A stretch of DNA of 64,000 bases from Enterococcus termitis (GCF_001730305.1 NZ_MIJY01000001.1:372001-436000), one strand, 5' to 3'. Shown: positions 10,213 through 18,756, counted from the first letter of the stretch. The notes: generated by a model not told the origin, from the sequence alone. A program made the numbers and translations.

Positions 10213-11580
10213 ATGAAAAAATATCGAGTAAATTTTAATGAAGCAGCGTTTCTTTTGATCACGTTACTACTAATGATCGGAGTCAGTATTATTGGTTTTA
10301 GTATTCCAGCCCATGTCGCTTTGTTGCTTGCTATCGGTTATTTGATGTTGTTTGCTGTTTATAAGAAATTTTCTTGGGATTTTATTCATGATGCATTGGT
10401 TGAAGGTGTTTCATCTGGCATTATTCCAATCGTGATTTTTATTTTGATTGGCGCTTTGATTAGTGTCTGGATTGCTGATGGAACGATTCCTACGATCATG
10501 GTTTTAGGTTTTTCATTTTTGTCTGTGAAATATTTTGTGCCAACGGTTTTTTTCGTCTGTGGAATTGTTGGTGGAGCTGTTGGTAGTTCATTTACAACAA
10601 TCTCAACGATTGGGATCGCGTTTTTAGGAATGGGTAGTCTGATCGGCGTAGATCCAACATTAACAGCCGGTGCCGTTGTTTCGGGTGCTTTTTTAGGAAA
10701 TTCTATTTCACCCTTGTCAGATACAGTAAATTTGGCCGCGGCAATCGCCGAAGTGGATTTATTTACTCATTTAAAAAATACATATAAGACGGCACTGCCG
10801 GCAACGCTTGGTTCCTTTGTTTACTTTTTGCTGATGGGCTTGCGTTACGATGGTGCTCTAGACAGTCATAGCATTCATGATATCGTTAATACTTTAAATA
10901 ATAATTTTACGATTTCATTTCTTACGCTGATTCCTTTAGCGTTACTATTTGTTTGTGCTTGGAAAAAAATTCCGGCGATTCCTACATTGCTGTTAAGCAT
11001 TGGTGTGTCTCTTTTGTTGATGTTTTTTACGACGTCAAATTTTTCATTTGTTGGAACAGCTGATATGATCCAAAATGGCTTTGTTTCTCAGACTGGCAAT
11101 GCTCAAGTGGACGAGCTATTGACCAGAGGCGGTATTCAAAGCATGATGTGGTCTGTTTCTCTGATTATTTTAGCGTTGTCTTTAGGTGGATTGCTGGTAA
11201 AAATGGAAGTTATCGATTGTTTGCTTCAGCGCTTTGAAAAAATGATCGATTCTCGACAAAAGCTGATTTTGATCACTATGATGAGTTCTGTGGGAATCAA
11301 TGTGTTGATCGGTGAGCAGTATTTATCGATTATTTTGCCTGGAAAATCATTTATCAATAAATTTAAAGAAAAAAATGTTCCGCTGCCTTTGCTGTCTAGA
11401 AGGTTGAACGATGCTGGTTCAGTAGTGAATCCATTGATTCCATGGGGTGTCAGTGGGGTATTTATTTCAGGAACGCTGGGTGTTTCAACAATCGAGTATT
11501 TGCCATATGCTGTATTTTGCTATTTGCTTCCTGTCGTTTCATGCCTTGTCACTTTAAGTATAAAAGAGAAGAAAAAATGA
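10213..11580 (+). CDS. nhaC: Na+/H+ antiporter, NhaC family
   Basis: Membrane antiporter expected to exchange Na+ and H+ (or act on related organic substrates). 455 residues with about 11-12 hydrophobic segments. Family stretches: GAVGSSFTTISTIGIAFLGMG, SGAFLGNSISPLSDTVNLA, and the C-terminal NDAGSVVNPLIPWGVSGVF. The ATG at 10213 is preferred over the one at 10207 because GAGGA ends at 10206 and would have no spacing from the earlier codon. An nhaC closes the tyramine locus in E. faecalis and L. brevis, consistent with pH homeostasis or tyrosine-linked transport. Confidence 0.9.
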   Translation: MKKYRVNFNEAAFLLITLLLMIGVSIIGFSIPAHVALLLAIGYLMLFAVYKKFSWDFIHDALVEGVSSGIIPIVIFILIGALISVWIADGTIPTIMVLGFSFLSVKYFVPTVFFVCGIVGGAVGSSFTTISTIGIAFLGMGSLIGVDPTLTAGAVVSGAFLGNSISPLSDTVNLAAAIAEVDLFTHLKNTYKTALPATLGSFVYFLLMGLRYDGALDSHSIHDIVNTLNNNFTISFLTLIPLALLFVCAWKKIPAIPTLLLSIGVSLLLMFFTTSNFSFVGTADMIQNGFVSQTGNAQVDELLTRGGIQSMMWSVSLIILALSLGGLLVKMEVIDCLLQRFEKMIDSRQKLILITMMSSVGINVLIGEQYLSIILPGKSFINKFKEKNVPLPLLSRRLNDAGSVVNPLIPWGVSGVFISGTLGVSTIEYLPYAVFCYLLPVVSCLVTLSIKEKKK

Positions 11581-11589
11581 ATAGAAAAA

Positions 11590-11760
11590 GGGTGGATAAA
11601 ACGAAAAATCAGTTTTGTTTCACACTCTAAAACGTAATAAATGATGACCAAAAGTCAGCTTCTTCGGCAATTTCGCAAAAAGCGAGCAATACAAGACACG
11701 TATTGCTCGCTTTTTACTCTAATTGCTCGAACCTAATCGATTTTTGGCTCAACCTCGTTT
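11590..11760 (+). repeat. Direct repeat copy 1 (left flank of XRE/kinase block), with nested hairpin
   Basis: Begins GGATAAAACGAAAAATCAG and contains AAAACGTAATAAA, CAAAAGT, TTCTTCG and TTCGCAAAAA in the same order as copy 2 at 14355-14465. Roughly three quarters identical by eye over about 105 bp. Copy 1 has an extra segment of about 55 bp carrying a terminator hairpin. Confidence 0.7.
11677..11717 (+). terminator. Terminator hairpin, probably bidirectional
   Basis: AAAAAGCGAGCAATAC and GTATTGCTCGCTTTTT form a 16-bp stem around a 7-nt loop, with A-run and T-run on either side. It lies between nhaC (plus) and the XRE gene (minus) and can end both transcripts. Confidence 0.85.
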
Positions 11761-12187
11761 AGTCACCAAAGGTTTTTAGACCTGCCTCATATAAATGATC
11801 ATCGATCTGGGCAAGTGTTAATTGATGTGAAAGACCATATATCACCACAGCATCCCATTGGTGTTTTGGGTAAAGCTGAGCATAGCCAGTCTTTTTCATC
11901 AGTTCATTTGTCTCCTCCAATGTTAAAGAAAACCCAATCGCTAATGCAGTCATTTTTTCTCTAGAGGGATTTCGTTTTCCATCAAAATATTGATAGCCTG
12001 TCGCTTCTGCGATTCCTGCTTTTTTCAACACAGCACTTTTGCTGATATTCTTTTTGATCAACCATTGATTGAGAAAGTCTTTGACCGCTGGATTGATCGT
12101 GTGCGGTTTGGTTTCGGCAAAAACGGTTTGAAAATTTTCTGCTTGTTTCAATGAATGAAGCAATTTATCTGTATCTTTTTCCTGCAT
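11759..12187 (-). CDS. XRE-like helix-turn-helix protein paired with a kinase
   Basis: 142 residues. A helix-turn-helix of XRE/Cro type lies about residues 45-95: LIKKNISKSAVLKKAGIAEA, GYQYFDGKRNPSREKM, TALAIGFSLTLEETNELMKK. The C-terminal part (TGYAQLYPKHQWDAVVIYGL, LTLAQIDDHLYEAGLKTFGD) looks like a separate small helical domain. SD AGGAG precedes the ATG. It is divergent from the kinase gene with a 123-bp gap, which suggests a regulator/kinase pair, possibly with the kinase phosphorylating it; that is inference. Confidence 0.75.
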   Translation of the reverse strand: MQEKDTDKLLHSLKQAENFQTVFAETKPHTINPAVKDFLNQWLIKKNISKSAVLKKAGIAEATGYQYFDGKRNPSREKMTALAIGFSLTLEETNELMKKTGYAQLYPKHQWDAVVIYGLSHQLTLAQIDDHLYEAGLKTFGD

Positions 12188-12268
12188 CCTGACAATCTCC
12201 TATTTCTTAAAATATATTCTTTATTATACCGTGATTTTGTCAAAGTGAGAACGCATTTTAAGAAGTTC

Positions 12269-12311
12269 TTTGCTATAATGAAACCAGCAAACAAATAATG
12301 GAGAATGATAA
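12269..12311 (+). promoter_or_regulatory. Extended -10 promoter of the kinase gene
   Basis: TGCTATAAT (TATAAT at 12274-12279) gives an extended -10; no good -35 at 17 bp. SD GGAG at 12300-12303 points to the ATG at 12311 rather than that at 12305. Confidence 0.6.
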
Positions 12312-13489
12312 TGGAAAATGTAACAGAAGAGAATACTTCTTTCTATAAAGAGATCGAACCTTTAACAGATAAACCCAATGGACCAGTGCTCGTAAGAAAA
12401 ACAGACACAAGAGAATTCTTTGTCAAAAAATGTTATCCGCTGTCTTTAAAAGAAAATCTGTTTGAACTACAAATGATCCATCATGTCCATTTAGCTAAAG
12501 TGCAAGAGGTGCTTGTTGAAGATGGGCAGCTATGGCTTTATGAAGAATTTATTCATGGAAAGACCTTATCTGAGCTTCTACGACTTTCAGAAAAAATGGA
12601 TACCCAAACGATTTTAAAAATAACGTTGGATGTATTAGAGGCACTGATCGCTTTACACAGTAACGGGCTTGTTCATCGTGATGTCAAGCCAGGAAATATT
12701 ATGATGACCAATGATGGAATAGTAAAACTAATCGATTTTGATACTGTTCGAACGTTTGATGGCGGAAAAGAAACAGATACAGTGCAATTAGGAACGATCG
12801 GATTTGCTTCACCCGAGCAGTTTGGCTTTGCTGAATCAGATGCACGAAGTGATTTGTACTCATTAGGCGTTGTGATAAATACATGCTCAATCAAAAAATA
12901 TCCTAAAGAAGAGCTAAGTGCAGATCCATTTTTACGACCATTGATCCTCAAGGCGACAAAGCTAGATCCGAAAGATCGCTATCAGTCAGCTGGTCAAATG
13001 AAGAGGGCTGTGGAAGAATCGCTGAAAAGACTGACAGTTAATCAAATGTATGCTGCTCAAAAAAGTAGGCAAAGAGAAGGGATCCCAGCATACACTGCAA
13101 ATAAAACGTCAAAGACTAGTAGAAGTCATAAAGTGAACGGTCTTGGCACCTCCTTTTTACAGAAATATGTACCGGGATTTCGAACGAATTATTTATGGAA
13201 AAAAATTATTGCAGTTGTTTATTATCTATTTATCGGGATTGGATTCCCTCAAGATCTACTCAAAAAACAGGGACTAAATAATCAGTTGATTGCTGTGGTA
13301 GAAGACCTTATTCTATTTATTTTACCGATATTTTTATTTACGAACTTTATGAATTTTCATGAAAAACTTCCATTACTTAAATCAAAAAATAGTATATTTA
13401 AAGGTTTAGGATATGTTTTGTTAGTCTTTTTTTGGCTTGTTCTTTATACAATTGCAACTTCTATTAGTAATAGTTTGCTAAAGAATTAA
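12311..13489 (+). CDS. Membrane-anchored eukaryotic-type Ser/Thr protein kinase
   Basis: 392 residues. The kinase domain (about 10-235) has the conserved lysine in FFVKKCY (K39 or K40), catalytic loop HRDVKPGN (D124), IDFD in place of DFG, activation segment GTIGFASPEQF and DARSDLYSLGV. The glycine-rich loop is poor (LTDKPNGPVLVRKTD), so ATP binding may be weakened, but the catalytic residues remain. A linker is followed by three hydrophobic segments (about 300-390). There are no PASTA repeats, so it is not the usual PrkC/IreK kinase. It faces a divergent XRE gene and is followed by a DUF5067-like protein. Substrate unknown. Confidence 0.85.
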   Translation: MENVTEENTSFYKEIEPLTDKPNGPVLVRKTDTREFFVKKCYPLSLKENLFELQMIHHVHLAKVQEVLVEDGQLWLYEEFIHGKTLSELLRLSEKMDTQTILKITLDVLEALIALHSNGLVHRDVKPGNIMMTNDGIVKLIDFDTVRTFDGGKETDTVQLGTIGFASPEQFGFAESDARSDLYSLGVVINTCSIKKYPKEELSADPFLRPLILKATKLDPKDRYQSAGQMKRAVEESLKRLTVNQMYAAQKSRQREGIPAYTANKTSKTSRSHKVNGLGTSFLQKYVPGFRTNYLWKKIIAVVYYLFIGIGFPQDLLKKQGLNNQLIAVVEDLILFILPIFLFTNFMNFHEKLPLLKSKNSIFKGLGYVLLVFFWLVLYTIATSISNSLLKN

Positions 13490-13522
13490 TTTTTTACTAT
13501 GCATAATGCATAAGAATTTCCT

Positions 13523-13569
13523 TTCGTTATTTTGTAAGATGAGTTTGTATCAACGGACTAAATAACGAA
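13523..13569 (+). promoter_or_regulatory. Inverted repeat in front of the DUF5067-like gene
   Basis: TTCGTTATTT (13523-13532) and AAATAACGAA (13560-13569) are a perfect 10-bp inverted repeat, ending exactly where the SD (AAGGAG) begins. It could be a 5'UTR hairpin limiting access to the SD or an operator. Confidence 0.5.
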
Positions 13570-13581
13570 GGAGACAAAAAA

Positions 13582-14091
13582 ATGAGTATGAAGAAAATTG
13601 TTTTGATAGGAATTGGTGTTTTAGTAGTCGGTGGAGTTTTGGCTAATATGGGTTCAGATTCCGAAGAGAAAGAGACGTCCAAAAAGAACGAAACAACGAG
13701 TACGGTTGTCAAAGAATCCGAAGCACCTACTTTGACAGATGCAGGTGATTTAGGCGATTATCATGTCACAATCAAAGAATTTACTTTTGCAAAAGATTAT
13801 AGCGGCGAAGATGTAGGCGTTGTCGAGTATGAATTTACGAATAATAGTAACGAGAATGCAATGTTTTTAACATCGATCACAACAAAAGCTTTCCAAAATG
13901 GCGTAGCATTGCAATTAGCCGTTATGTCTGAGGCTGGGTATGTTGATTCGATGACTGAGATTCAGCCAGGGGCAACACTGAATTTGAAAGTACCTTATAA
14001 ATTGAGCGATACAAGTTCGCCAGTTTCTGTAGAAGCTACGAAATTATTCAGTAACAAAGAAAAATTATCCAAAGAATTTGTTTTACAATAA
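13582..14091 (+). CDS. DUF5067-like secreted or membrane-anchored protein
   Basis: 169 residues. N-terminal hydrophobic segment (MKKIVLIGIGVLVVGGVLAN), no lipobox cysteine, then a Ser/Thr/Glu/Lys-rich low-complexity linker and a beta-rich domain (about 50-165: YHVTIKEFTFAKDY, VVEYEFTNNSNENAMFL, EIQPGATLNLKVPY). This pattern fits the DUF4352/DUF5067 immunoglobulin-like domains found outside the membrane of Gram-positives. Function unknown. It is 92 bp behind the kinase gene with its own SD, and may be its extracellular partner or a kinase-controlled product; that is inference. Confidence 0.7.
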   Translation: MSMKKIVLIGIGVLVVGGVLANMGSDSEEKETSKKNETTSTVVKESEAPTLTDAGDLGDYHVTIKEFTFAKDYSGEDVGVVEYEFTNNSNENAMFLTSITTKAFQNGVALQLAVMSEAGYVDSMTEIQPGATLNLKVPYKLSDTSSPVSVEATKLFSNKEKLSKEFVLQ

Positions 14092-14299
14092 AAAGGGTGG
14101 TTCAGCTAGCTTTCCTATAAAAGGAACAGTCTAGTTTTCGCTTCAAAGGAAGCAAAGGAATTGTTTTTCCTTATATATGGCAGTGTATTGGGATCTTGGA
14201 CAGGTAGCTGAAATGAGCTAGTTATTTAGTCCGAAATCAATTAGTCTTTGCTTCCTGACTGATTTTCCAAACATAAAAGCTGCCGCTACCACAAAAAGA

Positions 14300-14345
14300 G
14301 CGGACAAAGGCAGTATGCTTCAGAGCATACTGCCTTTGTCTTGTT
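14300..14345 (+). terminator. Strong terminator after the DUF5067-like gene
   Basis: GACAAAGGCAGTATGCT and AGCATACTGCCTTTGTC form a 17-bp stem with a 4-nt loop, then TTGTTGTC. The 14092-14300 stretch before it holds no gene I can support. Confidence 0.8.
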
Positions 14346-14354
14346 GTCTGTTGT

Positions 14355-14465
14355 GGGGGATAAAACGAAAAATCAGTGTTGCTTTGCTTTTAAAACGTAA
14401 TAAACGGTGGTCAAAAGTTAAATTCTTCGATAATTCGCAAAAATCGACGGTTGCCTCAACCTTGC
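14355..14465 (+). repeat. Direct repeat copy 2 (right flank of XRE/kinase block)
   Basis: Same orientation and order of blocks as copy 1 at 11590: GGATAAAACGAAAAATCAG, TAAAACGTAATAAAC, CAAAAGT, TTCTTCGATAATTCGCAAAA, GCCTCAACC. Lacks the nested hairpin segment of copy 1. A 62-residue open frame over it (14315-14503) has no SD and looks like chance. Confidence 0.7.
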
Positions 14466-14497
14466 TAGAACCCATCCTCTTTTCTTTTCAAAAAGCA

Positions 14498-15529
14498 TCA
14501 TAATTTGTTTACAGGCTGGATCGGTTTGACTTTTAAAATATCTAAAAAGAACGTAAAAATCGGAATACCAACAATCAGGCCCCAGACACCAAAGAGACGT
14601 TCACTGAGCAATAAAATGACGAACGTATAAAAAATGGGCAGATCCGTTTTGCTGGACATAAATTTAGGATTCAACACATAGGATTCAACTAAATGAACGA
14701 CAAGAATCACGACTAAAATATAGATCACATCGTTGATGCCGCCTTGGGAATAAGCGATGAAGCTAAGCGGGATACAAGAAATGATCACACCAGCCACAGG
14801 AATCAGGCTCAAAATGAAAATCATGATCGCTAAACTTGGTAATTGGGGAAACCCAATCAATGCCAAACAAATCGTTGTGAGGATGGTATTGACAACGGCG
14901 ATAAAAAATTGTGCTTCCATGACCACACCAAACGTATTGACGAATTTATCTGCAAAATAATAAATATCCTGGAAAAACCAATCAAAATCACTTTTTAAAA
15001 ACAATTTAGAGAAATCAGCCATCTGTTTTTTTTCAATCATAAAAAAGAAGCTTAAAATGAACGAAAGAATGACAGATAATCCAAGTGAACCAAGATCTTG
15101 AACATAGTGTAAAAGCATCCCAGCACCGTTTTGAATTTGAGTAGTCAAAGTAGATTTTTCTAAATAGGAATCGATAATCATCAACAACTGGTTATGATTA
15201 TTTTCTGGATTTTGATAAAAATGGACGACAGAATTATACATTTGCGCGGTTTGATGAATCAAAATTGGCACATATTTAGTCACGGCAAAATAAATCAGAA
15301 AAACAATAAGAGCATAACTTGCCAAAACTAGAAAGAGGGCGGGAATCTTTGCGAAATGCTGGACAAATTTTACGAAATGAAGCGCTAAAAATGTAAAAAT
15401 AAAGGTTAATAGAATCATCGTGATCATACTTCTAGCTAAAAACAAAACAAAGATAACAACCGCTAAAACAAAAAAACGTCTCAAACGAGTGTTTTGGATA
15501 AATTTTTCATAAAAAGACACGAACGTCAC
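14498..15529 (-). CDS. AI-2E/PerM-family membrane protein
   Basis: 343 residues with about 8 transmembrane segments and a soluble loop in the middle, the layout of the AI-2E transporter (PerM/YdbI/YtvI) family. The C-terminal signature is present (SLIPVAGVIISCIPLSFIAY, YVLNPKFMSSKTDLPIFYTF, LFGVWGLIVGIPIF). Members have been linked to autoinducer export and to Na+/H+ exchange; nothing here decides between them. The start has SD GGAGTGACG close to the ATG. Confidence 0.88.
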   Translation of the reverse strand: MTFVSFYEKFIQNTRLRRFFVLAVVIFVLFLARSMITMILLTFIFTFLALHFVKFVQHFAKIPALFLVLASYALIVFLIYFAVTKYVPILIHQTAQMYNSVVHFYQNPENNHNQLLMIIDSYLEKSTLTTQIQNGAGMLLHYVQDLGSLGLSVILSFILSFFFMIEKKQMADFSKLFLKSDFDWFFQDIYYFADKFVNTFGVVMEAQFFIAVVNTILTTICLALIGFPQLPSLAIMIFILSLIPVAGVIISCIPLSFIAYSQGGINDVIYILVVILVVHLVESYVLNPKFMSSKTDLPIFYTFVILLLSERLFGVWGLIVGIPIFTFFLDILKVKPIQPVNKL

Positions 15530-15667
15530 TCCTTAAGCTCCAAGAGCAGATCATTAAAAAACTTTCTAAACTAACTATAATGCTTTTTTTCTTTTTAAGA
15601 TAGCAATCTTATCGATAATTCTAAAAAAAGTAGCTTTATAGAATATAAATTTAAGAAGGCGTTCCCC

Positions 15668-15696
15668 TTTACAAAAAGAACATACGTTCGTATAAT
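15668..15696 (+). promoter_or_regulatory. LexA-controlled (SOS) promoter of the Y-family polymerase
   Basis: TTTACA (15668-15673), 17-bp spacer, TATAAT (15691-15696). Inside the spacer is GAACATACGTTC (15678-15689), a textbook Gram-positive LexA/DinR box (GAAC-N4-GTTC) placed to block RNA polymerase. Confidence 0.92.
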
Positions 15697-15728
15697 GAAT
15701 GGTGAAATGAATCAAGGAGAGGATTACG

Positions 15729-17027
15729 ATGTTTTTTGACTATGAAAAAGAACCTCGAAGGACGATTTTTTGTATAGACGTCAAGTCATTTTATGCTTCT
15801 GTAGAATGTGTTGAAAGAGGTTATGATCCTCTTGAAAAAATGCTTGTTGTGATGAGTCATGCTGAAAATACTGGAGGTTTGGTGCTGGCCTCTTCTCCTA
15901 AAGCAAAAGAGATTTTAGGCATCACGAATGTAACAAGAAAATACGATGTACCCAATCATCCAGACTTAGAAATTGTTCCGCCAAGAATGAATGAATACAT
16001 CAAAGAAAATATGAAAATCAATACGATTTATTCTGAATATGTAGCTGAAGAAGACTTGCACATCTATTCGATCGATGAATCTTTTTTAGATGTGACAGCA
16101 AGCTGGAAGCTCTTTTCCAACTCTCCTACTGAATTAGCACGAAGTATTCAAAGACGTATTCAAAAAGAAACAGGTCTCTATATCACGATCGGTATCGGAG
16201 ATAATCCATTGTTAGCGAAGTTAGCAATGGATATCGAAGCCAAACATATCCCAGAACGTTTAGCAAAATGGCAGTATGAAGATGTTCCTGAAAAAGTCTG
16301 GACGATCGAGCCGATGACTGAGATGTGGGGGATTGGTCATCGTTTGGCAAAAAGACTGAATCATCTAGGGATTCGTTCAGTGAATGATTTGGCACATACA
16401 GATAGTAACAAACTGAAAAGAAACTTAGGCATTATTGGTGAGCAGCTGTACGCGCATGCCCATGGGATCGATAGAAGCCGTCTTTCAGAAAAATACATAC
16501 CCGAAGAAAGATCGTTCAATAATTCGCAGATTTTGATGCGGGATTATTTGGTACAAGAAGAAATCGAAGTAGTGATTCGTGAAATGGCAGATCAAGTAGC
16601 AGCGAGACTTAGAAAAGCCCACTGTCAAACAGAATGTGTGCATCTATCTGTCGGCGTTTCCAGAGGAGCAAAGCAGGAAAGTTCAGGTTTTTCAAGACAA
16701 ATGAAGGTTCCTTTAACCAACAGTAGTAAGTTACTGACCGAGTATTGTTTGACGATTTTTAGGCAGCATTGGCATGGAGAAGAGGTACGACATATTGGAA
16801 TCACCTATTCCAAACTGAATTATAATACTTATGTACAGCTGGATCTATTTCACGAGCCGACTGAGCAGTTGAAAGAATTGGAGCTGGATCAGGTGATCGA
16901 TGAGATTCGTCAACGCTTTGGCTATGTCTCGTTGGTTCACGCAAGTTCAATGACCTCCGGCGGTACAGCAATTTCAAGAGCCTCATTGGTTGGCGGTCAT
17001 GCAGGAGGATTGGAGGGATTAGAATGA
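15729..17027 (+). CDS. Y-family DNA polymerase (UmuC/UvrX-like), SOS-induced
   Basis: 432 residues; expected to copy past damaged bases after SOS induction. Motifs: FCIDVKSFYASVECVERG (metal-binding Asp), YSIDESFLDVTASW (catalytic DE), ITIGIGDNPLLAKLAMD, thumb helix-hairpin-helix EMWGIGHRLAKRLNHLGIRS, and a little-finger domain (about 245-370). It belongs to the ImpB/MucB/SamB-type branch common on Firmicute chromosomes and plasmids rather than DinB. SD AAGGAGAGG precedes the start. It overlaps the YolD-like gene by 4 bp (ATGA). Confidence 0.93.
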   Translation: MFFDYEKEPRRTIFCIDVKSFYASVECVERGYDPLEKMLVVMSHAENTGGLVLASSPKAKEILGITNVTRKYDVPNHPDLEIVPPRMNEYIKENMKINTIYSEYVAEEDLHIYSIDESFLDVTASWKLFSNSPTELARSIQRRIQKETGLYITIGIGDNPLLAKLAMDIEAKHIPERLAKWQYEDVPEKVWTIEPMTEMWGIGHRLAKRLNHLGIRSVNDLAHTDSNKLKRNLGIIGEQLYAHAHGIDRSRLSEKYIPEERSFNNSQILMRDYLVQEEIEVVIREMADQVAARLRKAHCQTECVHLSVGVSRGAKQESSGFSRQMKVPLTNSSKLLTEYCLTIFRQHWHGEEVRHIGITYSKLNYNTYVQLDLFHEPTEQLKELELDQVIDEIRQRFGYVSLVHASSMTSGGTAISRASLVGGHAGGLEGLE

Positions 17028-17365
17028 GTAAAGAAAGAGATTATTATTTTGAACAATACCAAGATCGAAAAATGAAAAAATGGGCAGGGTTTTATCTATC
17101 TGAACATACAGCGATCATTGCAAAAGAAAAAAAGAAACGGCCACCTGAACAAAAAGAACAAATGAGTTGGGAGGAAATCGACACTATCTTAGCAAAAGCA
17201 TACCAAGAACAGTATTCAGTAGCGATTCAAAAAGAAGAATTGGATAGTGAGGGAAATTATAGTGAAGATATTATCGGGTGTATTCAAGGACATGATGAAC
17301 TGGGGATTTATATTGCAGATCAAAAAGTTGGTTATGATGAAATCAGACATGTACAGCTGAATTGA
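17024..17365 (+). CDS. YolD-like protein
   Basis: 113 residues. The N-terminal pattern DRKMKKWAGFYLSEHT matches the YolD-like family signature (R-x-K-W-x-x-x-x-L-x-E-H), followed by a beta-rich C-terminal half (YSVAIQKEELDSEG, IIGCIQGHDELGIYI, YDEIRHVQL). YolD-like genes commonly sit next to umuC-type polymerases, as here, with translational coupling through the ATGA overlap and the same SOS promoter. Proposed role: partner or UmuD-like accessory of the polymerase; not shown. Confidence 0.8.
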   Translation: MSKERDYYFEQYQDRKMKKWAGFYLSEHTAIIAKEKKKRPPEQKEQMSWEEIDTILAKAYQEQYSVAIQKEELDSEGNYSEDIIGCIQGHDELGIYIADQKVGYDEIRHVQLN

Positions 17366-17382
17366 AAAGCAGCAGAGGCTGA

Positions 17383-17424
17383 GACAAACACCCATGAGGG
17401 CGATCGCCCTCATGGGTGTTTGTC
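17383..17424. terminator. 42-bp perfect palindrome, probable bidirectional terminator
   Basis: GACAAACACCCATGAGGGCG is mirrored exactly through the central GCGATCGC. The flanks AGCAGAG and CTCTGCT extend the symmetry. It lies between the convergent YolD-like and YdcF-type genes, as expected for a shared terminator, but there is no T-run on either strand. Confidence 0.65.
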
Positions 17425-17473
17425 CCGCTCTCTGCTGTAATGGCGGCTATCGCTTGGACAACAAGAAAACAAA

Positions 17474-18688
17474 TTAGACTAAACCGACAAAGAAATAATC
17501 AAACAAGGTAAGAGCAATTATTGCCGCTACGATGATGCCGCAAACGATTAAATGGCGGCGTTTTCTCATAACCACGATTGCGATGAATTCGCGTAAAAAG
17601 GCATTAGGCAAGAAGTAAAAAGCGGTTTTAGCCCCAATCCCATTTGCATTTAAATGAGCCATTTTGGCGAACAGACCAGCACGGAATAAATGAAAATTAT
17701 TCGTTGTAAAAATTGCACGGTAAGTAGAACTTTCACTGGATTTTTCAATGATTTCTTTTGAGAATTTCATATTTTCCAATGTATTTTTAGAGTTTGCTTC
17801 AACAAGGATATCTTGTTCAGGAATTCCTTTTTCTAAAGCATATGCTTTCATCGCTGCTCCTTCAGCTAGATGTTCGTCATCGCCTTTGCCGCCAGACATA
17901 ATGAGTTTAGGCGGCATTTGTGTGGCACTTTTTTGCGCTTGATAAAATTGGATTGCTTTGTCGATTCTGTTTCCTAAAAGAGGAGGCACCGTTTTACCAT
18001 CGATCAATCCAGAGCCAAGAATGATAATGAAATCTTGATTATATCTAGGCTGATTGAATTGGTAAATAGTAGAAATCGTTAAAAAATTATAAAAAACAGC
18101 AAAAAAGTAAAACATGAGCATAGGTAAAATACCAAACAACGTCATCGCCCAAGAAGGTAAAATAGTTGTAGAAAAGTAACTAAAAATCAAAAAGATAGTC
18201 AAGCCGATTGCCAGCAATAAGGTTAATAAATTTGCTAACGAATGACCTTCTTTTCGCAAGACAACAATCGCATTCCAATATAAGAACACTAGTAATGCAT
18301 AAAGACCGATTAACGCGGATAAAAGTAAAAAGACGCCAGTGATTCCAGCCATAACAACTAACAATGGATTGGTTGTTCGAACAACTAGAACACCTAAATA
18401 TGTCATGCCGACAACTAAAAACACATTGAACAATAAACCATTGATCAAGCGCCGCTTTTCTTTAAAATAACTAAAAAGAAACACGAGTAAAAAAAATGAA
18501 GGGATAAAAAAATAGAATGAGTGCAGCTGAACTTCTAAATAAATCACATAACAGATAAAACAGATCGAAAACCAAAGTAATTCAAAAAATTTCCAGTTTT
18601 GTTTGATCTTTTTTCGACGCCATTTTGGAATAATAAATGCACCAATTAAATAAATCACGCCAATGACAAGTATAAAATAATTTCCCAT
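17474..18688 (-). CDS. YdcF/ElyC-family (DUF218) membrane protein
   Basis: 404 residues. The N-terminal half has about 7-8 hydrophobic segments; the second half is a DUF218 domain (about 225-370: IIILGSGLIDGKTVPPLLGNR, KLIMSGGKGDDEHLAEGAAM, ILVEANSKNTLENMKFS), and a last hydrophobic segment closes the protein (VCGIIVAAIIALTLFDYFF). YdcF/SanA/ElyC proteins act at or near the cell envelope; the biochemical role is unsettled. SD AAAGGAG is in front of the ATG. It stands alone between two terminators. Confidence 0.85.
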   Translation of the reverse strand: MGNYFILVIGVIYLIGAFIIPKWRRKKIKQNWKFFELLWFSICFICYVIYLEVQLHSFYFFIPSFFLLVFLFSYFKEKRRLINGLLFNVFLVVGMTYLGVLVVRTTNPLLVVMAGITGVFLLLSALIGLYALLVFLYWNAIVVLRKEGHSLANLLTLLLAIGLTIFLIFSYFSTTILPSWAMTLFGILPMLMFYFFAVFYNFLTISTIYQFNQPRYNQDFIIILGSGLIDGKTVPPLLGNRIDKAIQFYQAQKSATQMPPKLIMSGGKGDDEHLAEGAAMKAYALEKGIPEQDILVEANSKNTLENMKFSKEIIEKSSESSTYRAIFTTNNFHLFRAGLFAKMAHLNANGIGAKTAFYFLPNAFLREFIAIVVMRKRRHLIVCGIIVAAIIALTLFDYFFVGLV

Positions 18689-18756
18689 AATGTTAACTCC
18701 TTTTAAAACTGATATCTTCCTTAGTATAACGAAGAATAGTAAAAAACAATAATAAA

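Noticed and set aside
14315-14503. 62-residue open frame on the plus strand
   Set aside because: Covers a terminator and direct repeat copy 2; no SD and no sensible protein pattern.
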